DNA of 64,000 bases from Hansschlegelia plantiphila. GTDB taxonomy: Bacteria; Pseudomonadota; Alphaproteobacteria; Rhizobiales; Methylopilaceae. Location of the stretch: the NCBI RefSeq assembly GCF_027922265.1, contig NZ_BSFI01000004.1:186001-250000 (forward strand), in the 5' to 3' direction. Below the pieces are notes generated by a model. The model ran no database searches. It had not been told where the DNA came from and saw only the letters and a program-made list of their open reading frames with translations. Within the stretch, counting starts at the first letter, position 1; each line of letters opens with the position of its first letter. Below, piece by piece: positions 9,182-16,903 of the stretch. Made by a program: the position numbers and the translations under genes.

Positions 9182-9892
9182 CTGGACGCGGTCGCGACCC
9201 TGCTTGGCCTTGCGCCAGAGGACCTCGCCGCCGTTCGCCTGAGCCTGCTGGTCGCGACGGTCGGCACGCTCGCGAGCTTGCCTGTCGCCGTGCTCGTCGC
9301 GCTCTTGCTGGCTCGCGGGCGGTTTCCGGGGAAGACGCTGCTCGACGGGCTGGTGCACCTGCCGCTGGTGCTGCCGCCCGTCGTCACGGGCTACCTGCTG
9401 CTGCTCTCCTTCGGCAGGCGCGGGCTGTTCGGCGAGGCGTTGGCGAACTGCTGCGGGCTGGTGTTCTCGTTCCGCTGGACGGGTGCCGCGCTCGCGGCGG
9501 GCATCATGGGATTCCCGCTGATGGTGCGGGCGATCCGTCTTTCGATCGAAGCGGTCGACCGCCGCCTCGAGGACGCGGCGGAGACGCTCGGCGCCGGCCG
9601 GATCGGCGTGCTGTTCGTCGTCACCCTGCCGCTCGCGGCGCCCGGCTTGCTCGCGGGGCTGGTGCTCGCCTTCGCCAAGGCGCTTGGCGAGTTCGGCGCG
9701 ACGATCACCTTCGTGTCGAACATCCCCGGAGAAACCCGGACGCTGCCGGCTGCGATCTACACGCTGACCCAGACGCCCGGCGGCGACGCCGCGGCGCTTC
9801 ATCTGGTGCTGGTCGCGATCGGGCTTTCGCTTCTCGCGCTCGTCGCCTCCGAACTCCTGGCCCGCCGCCTCGCCTCCCGGATCGCAGGATGA
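9182..9892 (+). CDS. modB: Molybdate ABC transporter permease, apparently CTG-started
   Basis: ModB forms the inner-membrane channel of the molybdate importer. The frame reads LDAVATLLGLAPEDLAAVRL and continues with membrane helices, LPLVLPPVVTGYLLLL, and the cytoplasmic coupling loop EAVDRRLEDAAETLGAGR that docks on ModC. The conserved end (GEFGATITFVSNIPGETRTL) is intact. Homologous N-termini usually begin with a short Met-x-x-Leu segment just before LGL.PED, yet this frame has no ATG, GTG or TTG between its upstream stop region and Leu-Pro at 9278. A TTG at 9278 would delete the first helix. The most reasonable start is the CTG at 9182, four bases after the modA stop, probably translated by coupling. 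That gives 236 residues, the normal size. The alternative is a sequence error in the start region. Confidence 0.88.
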   Translation: MDAVATLLGLAPEDLAAVRLSLLVATVGTLASLPVAVLVALLLARGRFPGKTLLDGLVHLPLVLPPVVTGYLLLLSFGRRGLFGEALANCCGLVFSFRWTGAALAAGIMGFPLMVRAIRLSIEAVDRRLEDAAETLGAGRIGVLFVVTLPLAAPGLLAGLVLAFAKALGEFGATITFVSNIPGETRTLPAAIYTLTQTPGGDAAALHLVLVAIGLSLLALVASELLARRLASRIAG

Positions 9893-9908
9893 GCGGGCTC
9901 AGCGTCTG

Positions 9909-10979
9909 ATGCTCAAGGTCGCGATCGCCCGCCGCACGGGAGACTTCAGCCTCGACGTCGCCTTCACGGCGCCCAACGGCGTGACCGCCGTGCTTGGCCG
10001 TTCCGGCGCCGGCAAGTCGACGCTGGTTTCCGCGGTCGCCGGCCTCGTGCGCCCCGACGAAGGCCGCATCATGCTCGGAGACGTCGCGCTGTTCGACCGC
10101 GCGGCGCGCATCGACCTCGCGCCGCGCAAACGCCGCGTCGGCGTGGTATTCCAGGAAAGCCGGCTGTTCCCGCATCTCTCGGTGCGCTCCAACCTGCTGT
10201 TCGGCAGGCGCCGGCGGCGCGGCGCGACCGGGCCTTCCTTCGACCAGGTGGTGGAGACGCTCGGGATCGGCGCGCTGCTGCCGCGCAGCCCGCGGTCGCT
10301 GTCCGGCGGCGAGCGGCAGCGGGTCGCGATCGGGCGCGCGCTGTTGTCAGCGCCCCACGCTCTGCTGTTCGACGAGCCGCTGGCCGCGCTCGACTCCGAG
10401 CGGAAGGGCGAGATCCTGCCCTTCCTCGAGACGCTGGTGCGCGAGGTCTCGCTGCCGGTGCTCTACGTCACCCATGCGCTCGAGGAGGCGCAGCGGCTGG
10501 CCGAACGGCTGGTCGTTCTGGCGGCCGGGCGGATCGTCGCCGAGGGTCCCCTCGAGCAGGCGATAGCGGCGGCGGGACTGGCCAGCGCCGGCGATCGCTT
10601 TCTCGACGGCGTCACGGTCGAGGCGACGGTCGCGGAGCTGGACGAACGGTATGGCCTGACTGGGTTGTCGCTCGGCGCCCACCGCGTCTGGGTTCCCGGC
10701 CTGATCGGCCAGCCCGGCGACGCCGCGCGGCTGCGCTTCCTCGCCAGGGACTTGGCGCTCGCGCTCGTCCCTCCTGAGCGGACGTCCGTCCGCAACGTGC
10801 TGCCGGGCGTGGTGCGCGGCCTGAAGCGCGGCGAGGGGCCTTACGCCTCCGTCATGGTCGACGTGGGCGGCGCCGTGCTCAGGGCCGAGATCACCCGGCG
10901 CGCCGCCGACGACCTGCAACTCGCCCCGGGCCGCGTGGTCTACGCGCTGGTGAAAAGCGTGGCGGTGTCGAGGGCGTGA
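9909..10979 (+). CDS. modC: Molybdate ABC transporter ATP-binding protein
   Basis: ModC is the ATPase that powers the ModAB importer from the cytoplasmic face. It contains Walker A (GRSGAGKST), a Q-loop (VFQESRLFPHLSV), the ABC signature (LSGGERQR), Walker B (ALLFDEPLAALD) and the switch histidine (YVTHALEEAQ). The C-terminal part, from about residue 285, ends in a TOBE/Mop-type domain (SVRNVLPGVVRGL then VDVGGAVLRAEITRRAADDL) that binds molybdate and allows feedback inhibition. Length, 356 residues, is normal. It starts 16 bases after modB and is the last gene of the operon; the next gene converges from the opposite strand 46 bases beyond its stop. Confidence 0.95.
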   Translation: MLKVAIARRTGDFSLDVAFTAPNGVTAVLGRSGAGKSTLVSAVAGLVRPDEGRIMLGDVALFDRAARIDLAPRKRRVGVVFQESRLFPHLSVRSNLLFGRRRRRGATGPSFDQVVETLGIGALLPRSPRSLSGGERQRVAIGRALLSAPHALLFDEPLAALDSERKGEILPFLETLVREVSLPVLYVTHALEEAQRLAERLVVLAAGRIVAEGPLEQAIAAAGLASAGDRFLDGVTVEATVAELDERYGLTGLSLGAHRVWVPGLIGQPGDAARLRFLARDLALALVPPERTSVRNVLPGVVRGLKRGEGPYASVMVDVGGAVLRAEITRRAADDLQLAPGRVVYALVKSVAVSRA

Positions 10980-11025
10980 GGCCGCCTTCGATCCGGCCGC
11001 CGCCGCCGCGCGAAGACGCCCGACG

Positions 11026-12594
11026 CTACGGCGCGTTCTCGGGCGCGTAAGGGAAGGTCCAGGTCTCGGTGAGGGCCCGGTCGCCGGCTTTCAGGAAGGC
11101 GCGGAGCTCCATCGTCTTTCCGGTGTCGGCCTGCACGTCGATCCCGACGCGGAAGCCGCCGATCTTCGCGTTCGGCGCGACGAAGGTGCGTCCGATCGCG
11201 CCCGACGAGGTCGACGGCACGACCGAAACCTTCGAGGGATCGTTGAGATAGTAGCCGAGATCGCCGCCGGCGAAGTCGATGATGAAGCGCTGCGTGCCCG
11301 TCGGCACCGGATCGGCGGAGCCGAGCGCCGCCGCGCGCGTCGGATAGGTGTTCACCGCCCGTCCGCCCGAATGCAGCCGCGCATCCGAGCTCATGGCGCG
11401 AAGGCGGTAGCCGAAGCTGCGCTCCTTGCCGACCTCGGCCGGGGCCGCCGGAACCCAGAAGGCGACGATGTTGTCGTTGGTCTCGTCGTCGGTCGGCAGT
11501 TCGACCAGCTCGACGTGCCCCTCTCCCCAGCCCTCACGCGGTTCGATCCAGTAGCTCGGCCGCATCTGGTAGTTCAGGTCGAGGTCCTGATAGTGCTCGA
11601 ACATGCGGTCGCGCTGCATCAGGCCGAACCCCTTGGGGTTCACGTCCCGGAACTGCGAAATCTGGGTCGTCCTGGGGTTGCGCAGCGGGCGCCACACCCA
11701 CTCGCCGCCGCCGGTCTGCAACATGAGGCCGTCGGAATCATGCAGCTCGGGGCGGAAGTCGGTGAAGTGCCGGCGCTGGTTCTCGGCGTAGAAGAACATC
11801 GAGGTCAGCGGCGCGACGCCGAGCTTCGCGATCGGCCTGCGCGGGATCAGGGTCACGGTGACGTCGACCACGGTCTCGACATCGGGATAGACCACGAAGC
11901 GGTAGGCGCCGGTCAGAGACGGCCCGTCCAGCAGCGCGTAGATCGTCGCGCGTTCGGCGTTCGGGGCCGGCGTCTCCACCCAGAACTCACGGAAGTCCGG
12001 AAACTCCTCGGGCTCCGGGCCGCCCGAATTGATCGCGACGCCGCGCGCCGACAGGCCGTAGACCTGATTGCGGCCGAGCACGCGAAAATAGCTCGCCCCG
12101 ATGAACGAGATCAGCTCGTCCATGACGCGCGGATCGTTCAGCGGATAATGCAGGCGAAATCCTGCAAAGCCGAGGTCGACGGGCAGCGGGCGACTGAACT
12201 TGTTGGCGCCGTAGTCGAACAGCGAACCCGAATAGGGCGCCGGCGTCGCGATGCCGTCGCGCACCACGTTCACCACCACCGGCCGGCGATAGAGGAAGCC
12301 GGGGTGGAACATCTGCATGCGGAAGGGTCCGCCGCCCGAACCGAGCAGAGCGCGCTCTGCTCGGAAGCGGATGTCGCGATACTGGTCGAAGGTGAGGTTG
12401 CGGAGCTCCTCGGGCAGTTCGCGGAGCGATGCGTCGTAGGGCTGACCCGCGAGCTCGCGCGCGCGCCGAAGAACGTCCTCGAAACCGAAGGCGGCCGGCG
12501 CCGGCTGCTGAGCGCGCGCCGCGCCGGCGCAAGCGACGGCGCCGACGCCGAGAGCGAGCGCTCCGCGGCGGGTGAGTGCGGAGCGACTGGTCAT
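11026..12594 (-). CDS. Periplasmic glucan biosynthesis protein, OpgG/OpgD family (copy 2)
   Basis: This is the second glucan-backbone protein of the window, 522 residues. A Tat-like leader (LTRRGALALGVGAVACAGAA, cleavage near ARA-QQP) is followed by the family fold. FIGASYFRVLGRNQVYGLSA, YALLDGPSLTGAYRFVVYP, SMFFYAE, HDSDGLMLQTGGGEW and FGLMQRDRMFEHYQDL align block by block with the copy at 4.2-5.8 kb, but overall similarity looks moderate, so it is an old duplication. The reading frame is open far upstream, but the ATG at 12594 directly precedes the leader peptide and is chosen. It lies 95 bases downstream of the HxlR gene on the same strand. Both copies carry twin-arginine-like leaders, so assigning one as opgG and the other as opgD needs a phylogeny. 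Confidence 0.88.
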   Translation of the reverse strand: MTSRSALTRRGALALGVGAVACAGAARAQQPAPAAFGFEDVLRRARELAGQPYDASLRELPEELRNLTFDQYRDIRFRAERALLGSGGGPFRMQMFHPGFLYRRPVVVNVVRDGIATPAPYSGSLFDYGANKFSRPLPVDLGFAGFRLHYPLNDPRVMDELISFIGASYFRVLGRNQVYGLSARGVAINSGGPEPEEFPDFREFWVETPAPNAERATIYALLDGPSLTGAYRFVVYPDVETVVDVTVTLIPRRPIAKLGVAPLTSMFFYAENQRRHFTDFRPELHDSDGLMLQTGGGEWVWRPLRNPRTTQISQFRDVNPKGFGLMQRDRMFEHYQDLDLNYQMRPSYWIEPREGWGEGHVELVELPTDDETNDNIVAFWVPAAPAEVGKERSFGYRLRAMSSDARLHSGGRAVNTYPTRAAALGSADPVPTGTQRFIIDFAGGDLGYYLNDPSKVSVVPSTSSGAIGRTFVAPNAKIGGFRVGIDVQADTGKTMELRAFLKAGDRALTETWTFPYAPENAP

Positions 12595-12689
12595 CGAGCG
12601 GATCGTCGGAAGGAGGAGGACTGCACGAGTCCTCCCTAATCCGGTCGGGCAGGGGGCCACAAGGCGACGCGTCGCCACGCCGCAGCATG

Positions 12690-13112
12690 TCAGGAAGCCG
12701 CTTCTCGCGCCATGAACGCCTCGCGCGCCTTCTCGACGTCGGCGTAATAGGTCTCGGCCCAGATCCAGACCCCGCAGAACGCGGCGCTCAGGCTGCGGCC
12801 GAGCTCGGTCAGGCTGTAGTCGACATGCGGCGGCACGACGGGATGCACCACCCTGGTGACGAGGCCGTCGCGCTCCATCTGCCGCACCGTCTTGGTCAGC
12901 ATCTTCTGGCTGATGCCGCCTACGATCCGGGAGATCTGCGTGAACCGCAGCACACCGTGCTCCTCGAGCGTCTCCAGCACCAGCATCGTCCATTTGTCCG
13001 CGACCTGGCCGATGACGTCCTGCACCAGCGCCTCGATCGCGGGATCGACTGTCTGCGGCGCAGGATGGAGGCGTTTCGCCTCGATCGCCGGGTTTGGAGC
13101 GGCCCGTTTCAT
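12690..13112 (-). CDS. HxlR-family winged-helix regulator
   Basis: This is a small DNA-binding regulator of 140 residues. The HxlR fold is recognisable from GQVADKWTMLVLETLEEHG, RFTQISRIVGGISQKMLTKT as the recognition region, and VDYSLTELGRSL in the wing. An N-terminal extension of about 30 residues precedes the domain, which itself is of normal size. HxlR proteins often sense electrophiles or quinones through a cysteine; here only one cysteine is seen (AAFCGVWIWAE), late in the protein. The gene is divergent from an SDR oxidoreductase gene across 102 bases, the usual arrangement of an HxlR regulator and its target. No clear operator palindrome was found in the gap apart from a short CTCC-TTCT-GGAG next to the start. 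Confidence 0.9.
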   Translation of the reverse strand: MKRAAPNPAIEAKRLHPAPQTVDPAIEALVQDVIGQVADKWTMLVLETLEEHGVLRFTQISRIVGGISQKMLTKTVRQMERDGLVTRVVHPVVPPHVDYSLTELGRSLSAAFCGVWIWAETYYADVEKAREAFMAREAAS

Positions 13113-13214
13113 TCGATGCTCTCCTTCTGGAGACTATGGCGCTTTCAGGTGCCTACTTTCTAACGGAGAGCGTCGACCATATCCTTCCTGCACGCATCAA
13201 GGAAAGGCGCGGTC

Positions 13215-13964
13215 ATGGACATCTCCGGAAACACGATCCTCATCACTGGCGGCGGCTCGGGCATAGGCCGCGCTCTCGCCGAAGCGTTTCACGCCGGCGG
13301 AAGCCAGGTCATCATCTCGGGCCGGCGGCAGGCGGCGCTCGACGAGGTGACGAAAGCCAATCCCGGCATGAAATCGGTGGTCTTCGACATTGCCGACGGC
13401 GCGGGGATCGCAGCCTTCGCCGAGCGTCTCATCGCCGACTACCCGACGCTGAACGCCGTGCTGAACAACGCCGGGATCATGGTCCCCGAGGACGTGAAAG
13501 GCGGCGGCTACCTTCAGACGGCCGAGGACACGGTCGCGACCAATCTGCTCGGGCCGATCCGCCTGACCGCGGCGCTGCTGCCGCACCTTCTGAAGCAGCG
13601 GAGAAGCGCGGTGCTCACCGTCTCCTCCGGCCTCGCCTTCGTGCCGATGGCCGCCACTCCGACCTATTCGGCGACGAAAGCCGCAATCCACTCCTATTCG
13701 GTCGCGCTCCGGCGCCAGCTCCAGGGCACGCCGGTCGAGGTGATCGAGATCGCGCCGCCTTATGTACAGACCACGCTGACCGGCGAACGTCAGGCCTCCG
13801 ATCCCAACGCCATGCCGCTCGACGATTTCATCAGCGAGACGATGCGCCTGCTGGCGGAGCAGGGCGCGACGGAGATCATCGTCGAGCGCTGCAAGCCGCT
13901 GCGCTTCGCGGCCGAGCGAGGCGAGATGGCGAAGATGCTCGAGGCCGTGAACACGCCTCATTGA
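13215..13964 (+). CDS. SDR-family oxidoreductase (DltE-like)
   Basis: This is a 249-residue short-chain dehydrogenase/reductase. The nucleotide-binding motif TGGGSGIGRALA is near the N-terminus, NNAG at about residue 90, and the catalytic Ser-Tyr-Lys set appears as VSSGLAF followed by YSATKAAIH. The mix of SGRR after the second strand suggests NADP(H), but I would not insist on it. Sequence style (LLPHLLKQRRSAVLTVSSGL and a short C-terminal part) is like the DltE/YciK-type cluster often paired with HxlR regulators, whose substrates are generally unknown. The adjacent divergent HxlR gene probably controls it. A strong hairpin follows 10 bases after the stop. Confidence 0.9.
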   Translation: MDISGNTILITGGGSGIGRALAEAFHAGGSQVIISGRRQAALDEVTKANPGMKSVVFDIADGAGIAAFAERLIADYPTLNAVLNNAGIMVPEDVKGGGYLQTAEDTVATNLLGPIRLTAALLPHLLKQRRSAVLTVSSGLAFVPMAATPTYSATKAAIHSYSVALRRQLQGTPVEVIEIAPPYVQTTLTGERQASDPNAMPLDDFISETMRLLAEQGATEIIVERCKPLRFAAERGEMAKMLEAVNTPH

Positions 13965-13974
13965 CCAGGGCGGC

Positions 13975-14000
13975 CGCTGGCCGTCGCGAGACGGCCAGCG
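13975..14000 (+). terminator. Strong hairpin after the SDR gene
   Basis: CGCTGGCCGTC-GCGA-GACGGCCAGCG is a perfect 11-base-pair stem closed by a GCGA tetraloop, followed by only TTT. It likely ends SDR transcription, although the T tract is weak. Confidence 0.6.
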
Positions 14001-14039
14001 TTTGGATCCCGTTAATAAAAAACCCTGTCACAATCCGAA

Positions 14040-14509
14040 TGTTTTTCTTGCAAGCGGGGGCGAACGATCCTACTTCCCGCCTGCCCAATTTCGCGCGTGC
14101 CTGTGTCGTGTGTCGGGTTGGCGGGAACTCCCCGCCGGGCAACCCGATGGCCGGAAATCCCAACCGGCTCTAAGTCGCCTCTCCGGCGGCGGACGCGACG
14201 TGAAGCAACGACGTAGAGGGCTTTTTTGGTCTCTGCCGGCTGTCCAAAAGCCGGCGTCACTGAAGAGGCGACTACTTCCTTGCCGGGCGTGCGGTTCGGG
14301 TTCTCCCAGACCAAGCGTGGCGTCGACCTGATCCGAGACGGACATTCTCCGTCCGAGCGGTCGTCGCGACTACGGCGTGTATCGAGCGGTCGTTCCTAAG
14401 CGGGGACGGCCACGGACTGACGCACACTGACGACGGCCCGCGTCTCCACAGCGCGGCCGACGGCGGAGCGTCATCCATCGGGCCACATGACGCTTTCCGG
14501 GACGCCGCC
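14040..14509 (+). promoter_or_regulatory. Structured 5' leader of the decarboxylase gene (speF-leader-like)
   Basis: About 470 bases without a gene precede the ornithine/lysine decarboxylase. The stretch can fold in an ordered way. A nested hairpin at 14113-14147 pairs TCGGGTTG with CAACCCGA around a GGCGGG/CCCGCC stem. A 10-base arm AGTCGCCTCT (14173-14182) pairs exactly with AGAGGCGACT (14264-14273), and inside it GCCGGCT (14235-14241) pairs with AGCCGGC (14249-14255). Alphaproteobacterial ornithine decarboxylase genes are known to carry the conserved speF leader RNA, of similar length, so this is probably a member. I could not check the consensus. The true 5' end is unknown; an AT-rich patch around 14010-14050 may hold the promoter. 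Confidence 0.5.
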
Positions 14510-15667
14510 ATGACCTCTCATCTCGACCGCCTCGACAATGATCGTATCCGGGGCTTCCTCGCGGCCCAGAAGTCCGACGGGCCGGTGCTCGTCGTCGACA
14601 GCGAGATCGTGCGCGGCAATTACGCCAAGTTCGCGCGCGCGCTGCCCGACACCCGCGTGTTCTATGCGGTGAAGGCGAACCCGGCCCCGGAGATCCTGGC
14701 GCTGCTGGCGGAGCTCGGCTCGTGCTTCGACTGCGCGTCGGTCGCCGAGATCGACATGGCGCTGGCGACTGGCGTCTCGCCCGATCGCATCTCGTTCGGC
14801 AACACGATCAAGAAGGAGCGCGACGTTGCGGCGGCTCACGCCCGCGGCGTGCGGCTGTTCGCGGTCGATTGCCGTGAAGAGGTCGAGAAGATCGAGCGCG
14901 CCGCCCCAGGCGCCCGCGTGTTCTGCCGCATCCTGGCCGATGGCGCCGGCGCCGAGTGGCCGCTGTCGCGCAAGTTCGGCTGCGTCCCCGAGATGGCGGC
15001 GGACGTGCTCGACCACGCGCAGGCCCGCGGGCTCGTCGCCTATGGCGTGTCGTTCCATGTCGGCTCCCAGCAGAACAACGTGGCGGCCTGGGACTCGGCG
15101 CTCGCGTCCGCCGCGCAGATCTTCCGCGACTGCGCGGAGCGCGGCATCGCGCTCTCCATGGTCAATCTCGGCGGCGGCTTCCCGACGCGCTACCTCAAGG
15201 ACATCCCGGCGGTCGACGCCTATGGCGCGTCGATCTTCGAGTCGCTCAAGGCGCATTTCGGCAACCGCATCCCGGAGACGATCATCGAGCCCGGCCGCGG
15301 CATGGTGGGCGACGCCGGCGTGATCGAGGCCGAGGTCGTTCTCGTCTCGAAGAAGTCCGACGACGCCGACGAGATCCGCTGGGTCTATCTCGACATCGGC
15401 AAGTTCGGCGGTCTCGCCGAGACGATGGACGAGGCGATCCGCTACCCGATCCGCACCGCCCATGACGGCGAGGCGACGACGCCCTGCGTGCTCGCCGGCC
15501 CGACCTGCGACTCGGCCGACGTGATGTACGAGAAGACGCCGTATCCGCTGCCGATCAGCCTCTCGATCGGCGACAAGGTGCTGATCGAAGCCTGCGGCGC
15601 CTACACCACGACCTATGCGGCGGTGGCCTTCAACGGCTTCCTGCCGCTCGCCTCCCACGTCATCTGA
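14510..15667 (+). CDS. Ornithine/lysine decarboxylase, alanine-racemase fold (type III)
   Basis: This PLP enzyme decarboxylates ornithine to putrescine, and possibly lysine to cadaverine. The 385-residue protein has the eukaryotic-like fold: the PLP lysine in FYAVKANPAPEIL (Lys55), FDCASVAEI, GVSFHVGSQQ, the phosphate loop LGGGFP, IEPGRGMVG, and GPTCDSADV, which carries the cysteine reaching into the partner subunit's active site. EACGAYTTTYA near the C-terminus completes the site. A GNAT gene follows 11 bases downstream. In relatives this pair commonly sits with homospermidine synthase, which here is at the left edge of the window. The long structured leader upstream suggests regulation at the RNA level by polyamine or substrate. 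Whether lysine is a real substrate cannot be read from sequence. Confidence 0.92.
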   Translation: MTSHLDRLDNDRIRGFLAAQKSDGPVLVVDSEIVRGNYAKFARALPDTRVFYAVKANPAPEILALLAELGSCFDCASVAEIDMALATGVSPDRISFGNTIKKERDVAAAHARGVRLFAVDCREEVEKIERAAPGARVFCRILADGAGAEWPLSRKFGCVPEMAADVLDHAQARGLVAYGVSFHVGSQQNNVAAWDSALASAAQIFRDCAERGIALSMVNLGGGFPTRYLKDIPAVDAYGASIFESLKAHFGNRIPETIIEPGRGMVGDAGVIEAEVVLVSKKSDDADEIRWVYLDIGKFGGLAETMDEAIRYPIRTAHDGEATTPCVLAGPTCDSADVMYEKTPYPLPISLSIGDKVLIEACGAYTTTYAAVAFNGFLPLASHVI

Positions 15668-15678
15668 CGGAGGGTCGG

Positions 15679-16227
15679 ATGGTCCACATCAGGGACGAGG
15701 CGCCGGCCGACGCCGGCGCCCGCGAGGCTTTGCTCGACCGCGCCTTCGGGCCGGCGCGCTTCGCCAAGACCTGCGAGCGGCTGCGCGAAGGCCGTCTGCC
15801 GGCGGCCGGGCTGTCGCTCGTCTCCGAGCAGGATGGAACGCTCGTCGGCACGCTGCGGTTCTGGCATGTCGCGCTGGGCGATGGCCGCCCGGGGCTGATG
15901 CTCGGCCCACTCGCGGTCGACGCCGAGGCGCGCTGCGGCGGCGTCGGCTCAGCGCTGATGCGGGCGGGCCTCGACCGGGCGAGGGCGCTCGGTCATGAAG
16001 CCGTCATCCTCGTCGGCGACGCGCCCTATTACGAGCGTTTCGGCTTCTCGGCCGAGGCGACCGAACGGCTCGCGATGCCAGGACCGGTGGATCGCGATCG
16101 CTTCCTCGGCGTCGAGCTTAAGCCGGGAGCCTTGGCGTCCGCCGCGGGCGTCGTGCGGCCGACCGGCGCCGTCAGGCTGCCGGAGCGTCGCGCCGCGGTG
16201 AAGAGCGCTCCGAAGCGCGCGGCCTGA
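15679..16227 (+). CDS. GNAT-family N-acetyltransferase (YhbS-like)
   Basis: This is a 182-residue acetyltransferase. The acetyl-CoA-binding strand and loop are visible as LMLGPLAVDAEARCGGVGSA (the Q/R-x-x-G-x-G/A pattern), followed by helix ALMRAGLDRARALGH and the end of the fold in VILVGDAPYYERFGFSAE. This pattern matches the YhbS branch, whose substrates are small molecules or unknown. It begins 11 bases after the decarboxylase stop and is likely co-transcribed with it, so a polyamine or a related amine is a reasonable but unproven substrate. The last 25 residues are basic and not part of the fold. Confidence 0.85.
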   Translation: MVHIRDEAPADAGAREALLDRAFGPARFAKTCERLREGRLPAAGLSLVSEQDGTLVGTLRFWHVALGDGRPGLMLGPLAVDAEARCGGVGSALMRAGLDRARALGHEAVILVGDAPYYERFGFSAEATERLAMPGPVDRDRFLGVELKPGALASAAGVVRPTGAVRLPERRAAVKSAPKRAA

Positions 16228-16235
16228 AGGTCGAA

Positions 16236-16261
16236 GCGCGCCGCGTATCCCCGCGGCGCGC
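16236..16261. terminator. Hairpin between convergent GNAT and nrsF genes
   Basis: GCGCGCCGCG and CGCGGCGCGC form a perfect 10-base-pair stem around TATCCC in the 37-base gap between convergent genes. There is no T tract on either side, so termination is possible in either direction but not certain. Confidence 0.45.
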
Positions 16262-16264
16262 GCC

Positions 16265-16903
16265 TCACCATCGCAGCAGGCGCGCGCCGATCGCCGCGCC
16301 TGCAAGCGTGACGAGCCCGATCGCGAGCGGGTACCAGACGGCGACGAACAGCGGCGAATCATCGACGCAGTGCGCGGCGTAGAACGTCGCGCCGATGCCG
16401 CCGGCGAGCAGGCCGGCGACCGCGCCCGCCGCCGCCGGCGAGGACGGCGCGCTCCGCCGCAGCGCGATCAGGATCGCGGCGAGAGGCAGCGCGGAGAGCA
16501 CGGGCGCCATCGTCAGGCAGAACAGGGCGTTGTGGCCGACGAGGCGCGCCGTCCAGCTGTCGTGTGACGTCACCGTCAGCTCCATGACGACCGCGAGCGC
16601 AAGCAGCGCGGGCGCCACGAACAGCGCGAAGCGGACCGTGCCGAGCTCCGCGCCTGGCCGCGTCAGCCGGCGCAAGACCACGGCGGCGGTGACCGCCAGC
16701 GCGATCGTCACCACGAACTTGAACAGAAAGCGCACGGTTTCCGCCGCCGCCATCACGTCGGCGCGAGGGCCGAGCAGCGCAAAAAATACGCAGGCTCCCC
16801 CCAGCGCCGCGAGGATCGTGGCCGCCCAGAAGACGCGCCCGAACCGGATCGGCTTGGTTCCCGCGTCCGTGGCGAGCGCATCGATCAGCTGGGTCGTCCT
16901 CAT
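16265..16903 (-). CDS. nrsF: NrsF-type anti-sigma factor (DUF1109), membrane protein
   Basis: NrsF proteins hold an ECF sigma factor of the SigF group inactive at the inner membrane. The 212-residue product has six likely helices, for example FWAATILAALGGACVFFALL (about 25-44), FVVTIALAVTAAVVL, FVAPALLALAVVMEL and VWYPLAIGLVTLAGAAIGA at the end. Cysteines 129 (ALFC) and 179 (YAAHC) are placed 50 residues apart near periplasmic ends of helices, as expected for the two conserved cysteines that matter for metal sensing in Caulobacter NrsF. The start codon overlaps the sigma factor stop by 4 bases (ATGA), so translation is coupled. Pairing with an ECF sigma gene makes the assignment firm. Confidence 0.88.
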   Translation of the reverse strand: MRTTQLIDALATDAGTKPIRFGRVFWAATILAALGGACVFFALLGPRADVMAAAETVRFLFKFVVTIALAVTAAVVLRRLTRPGAELGTVRFALFVAPALLALAVVMELTVTSHDSWTARLVGHNALFCLTMAPVLSALPLAAILIALRRSAPSSPAAAGAVAGLLAGGIGATFYAAHCVDDSPLFVAVWYPLAIGLVTLAGAAIGARLLRW

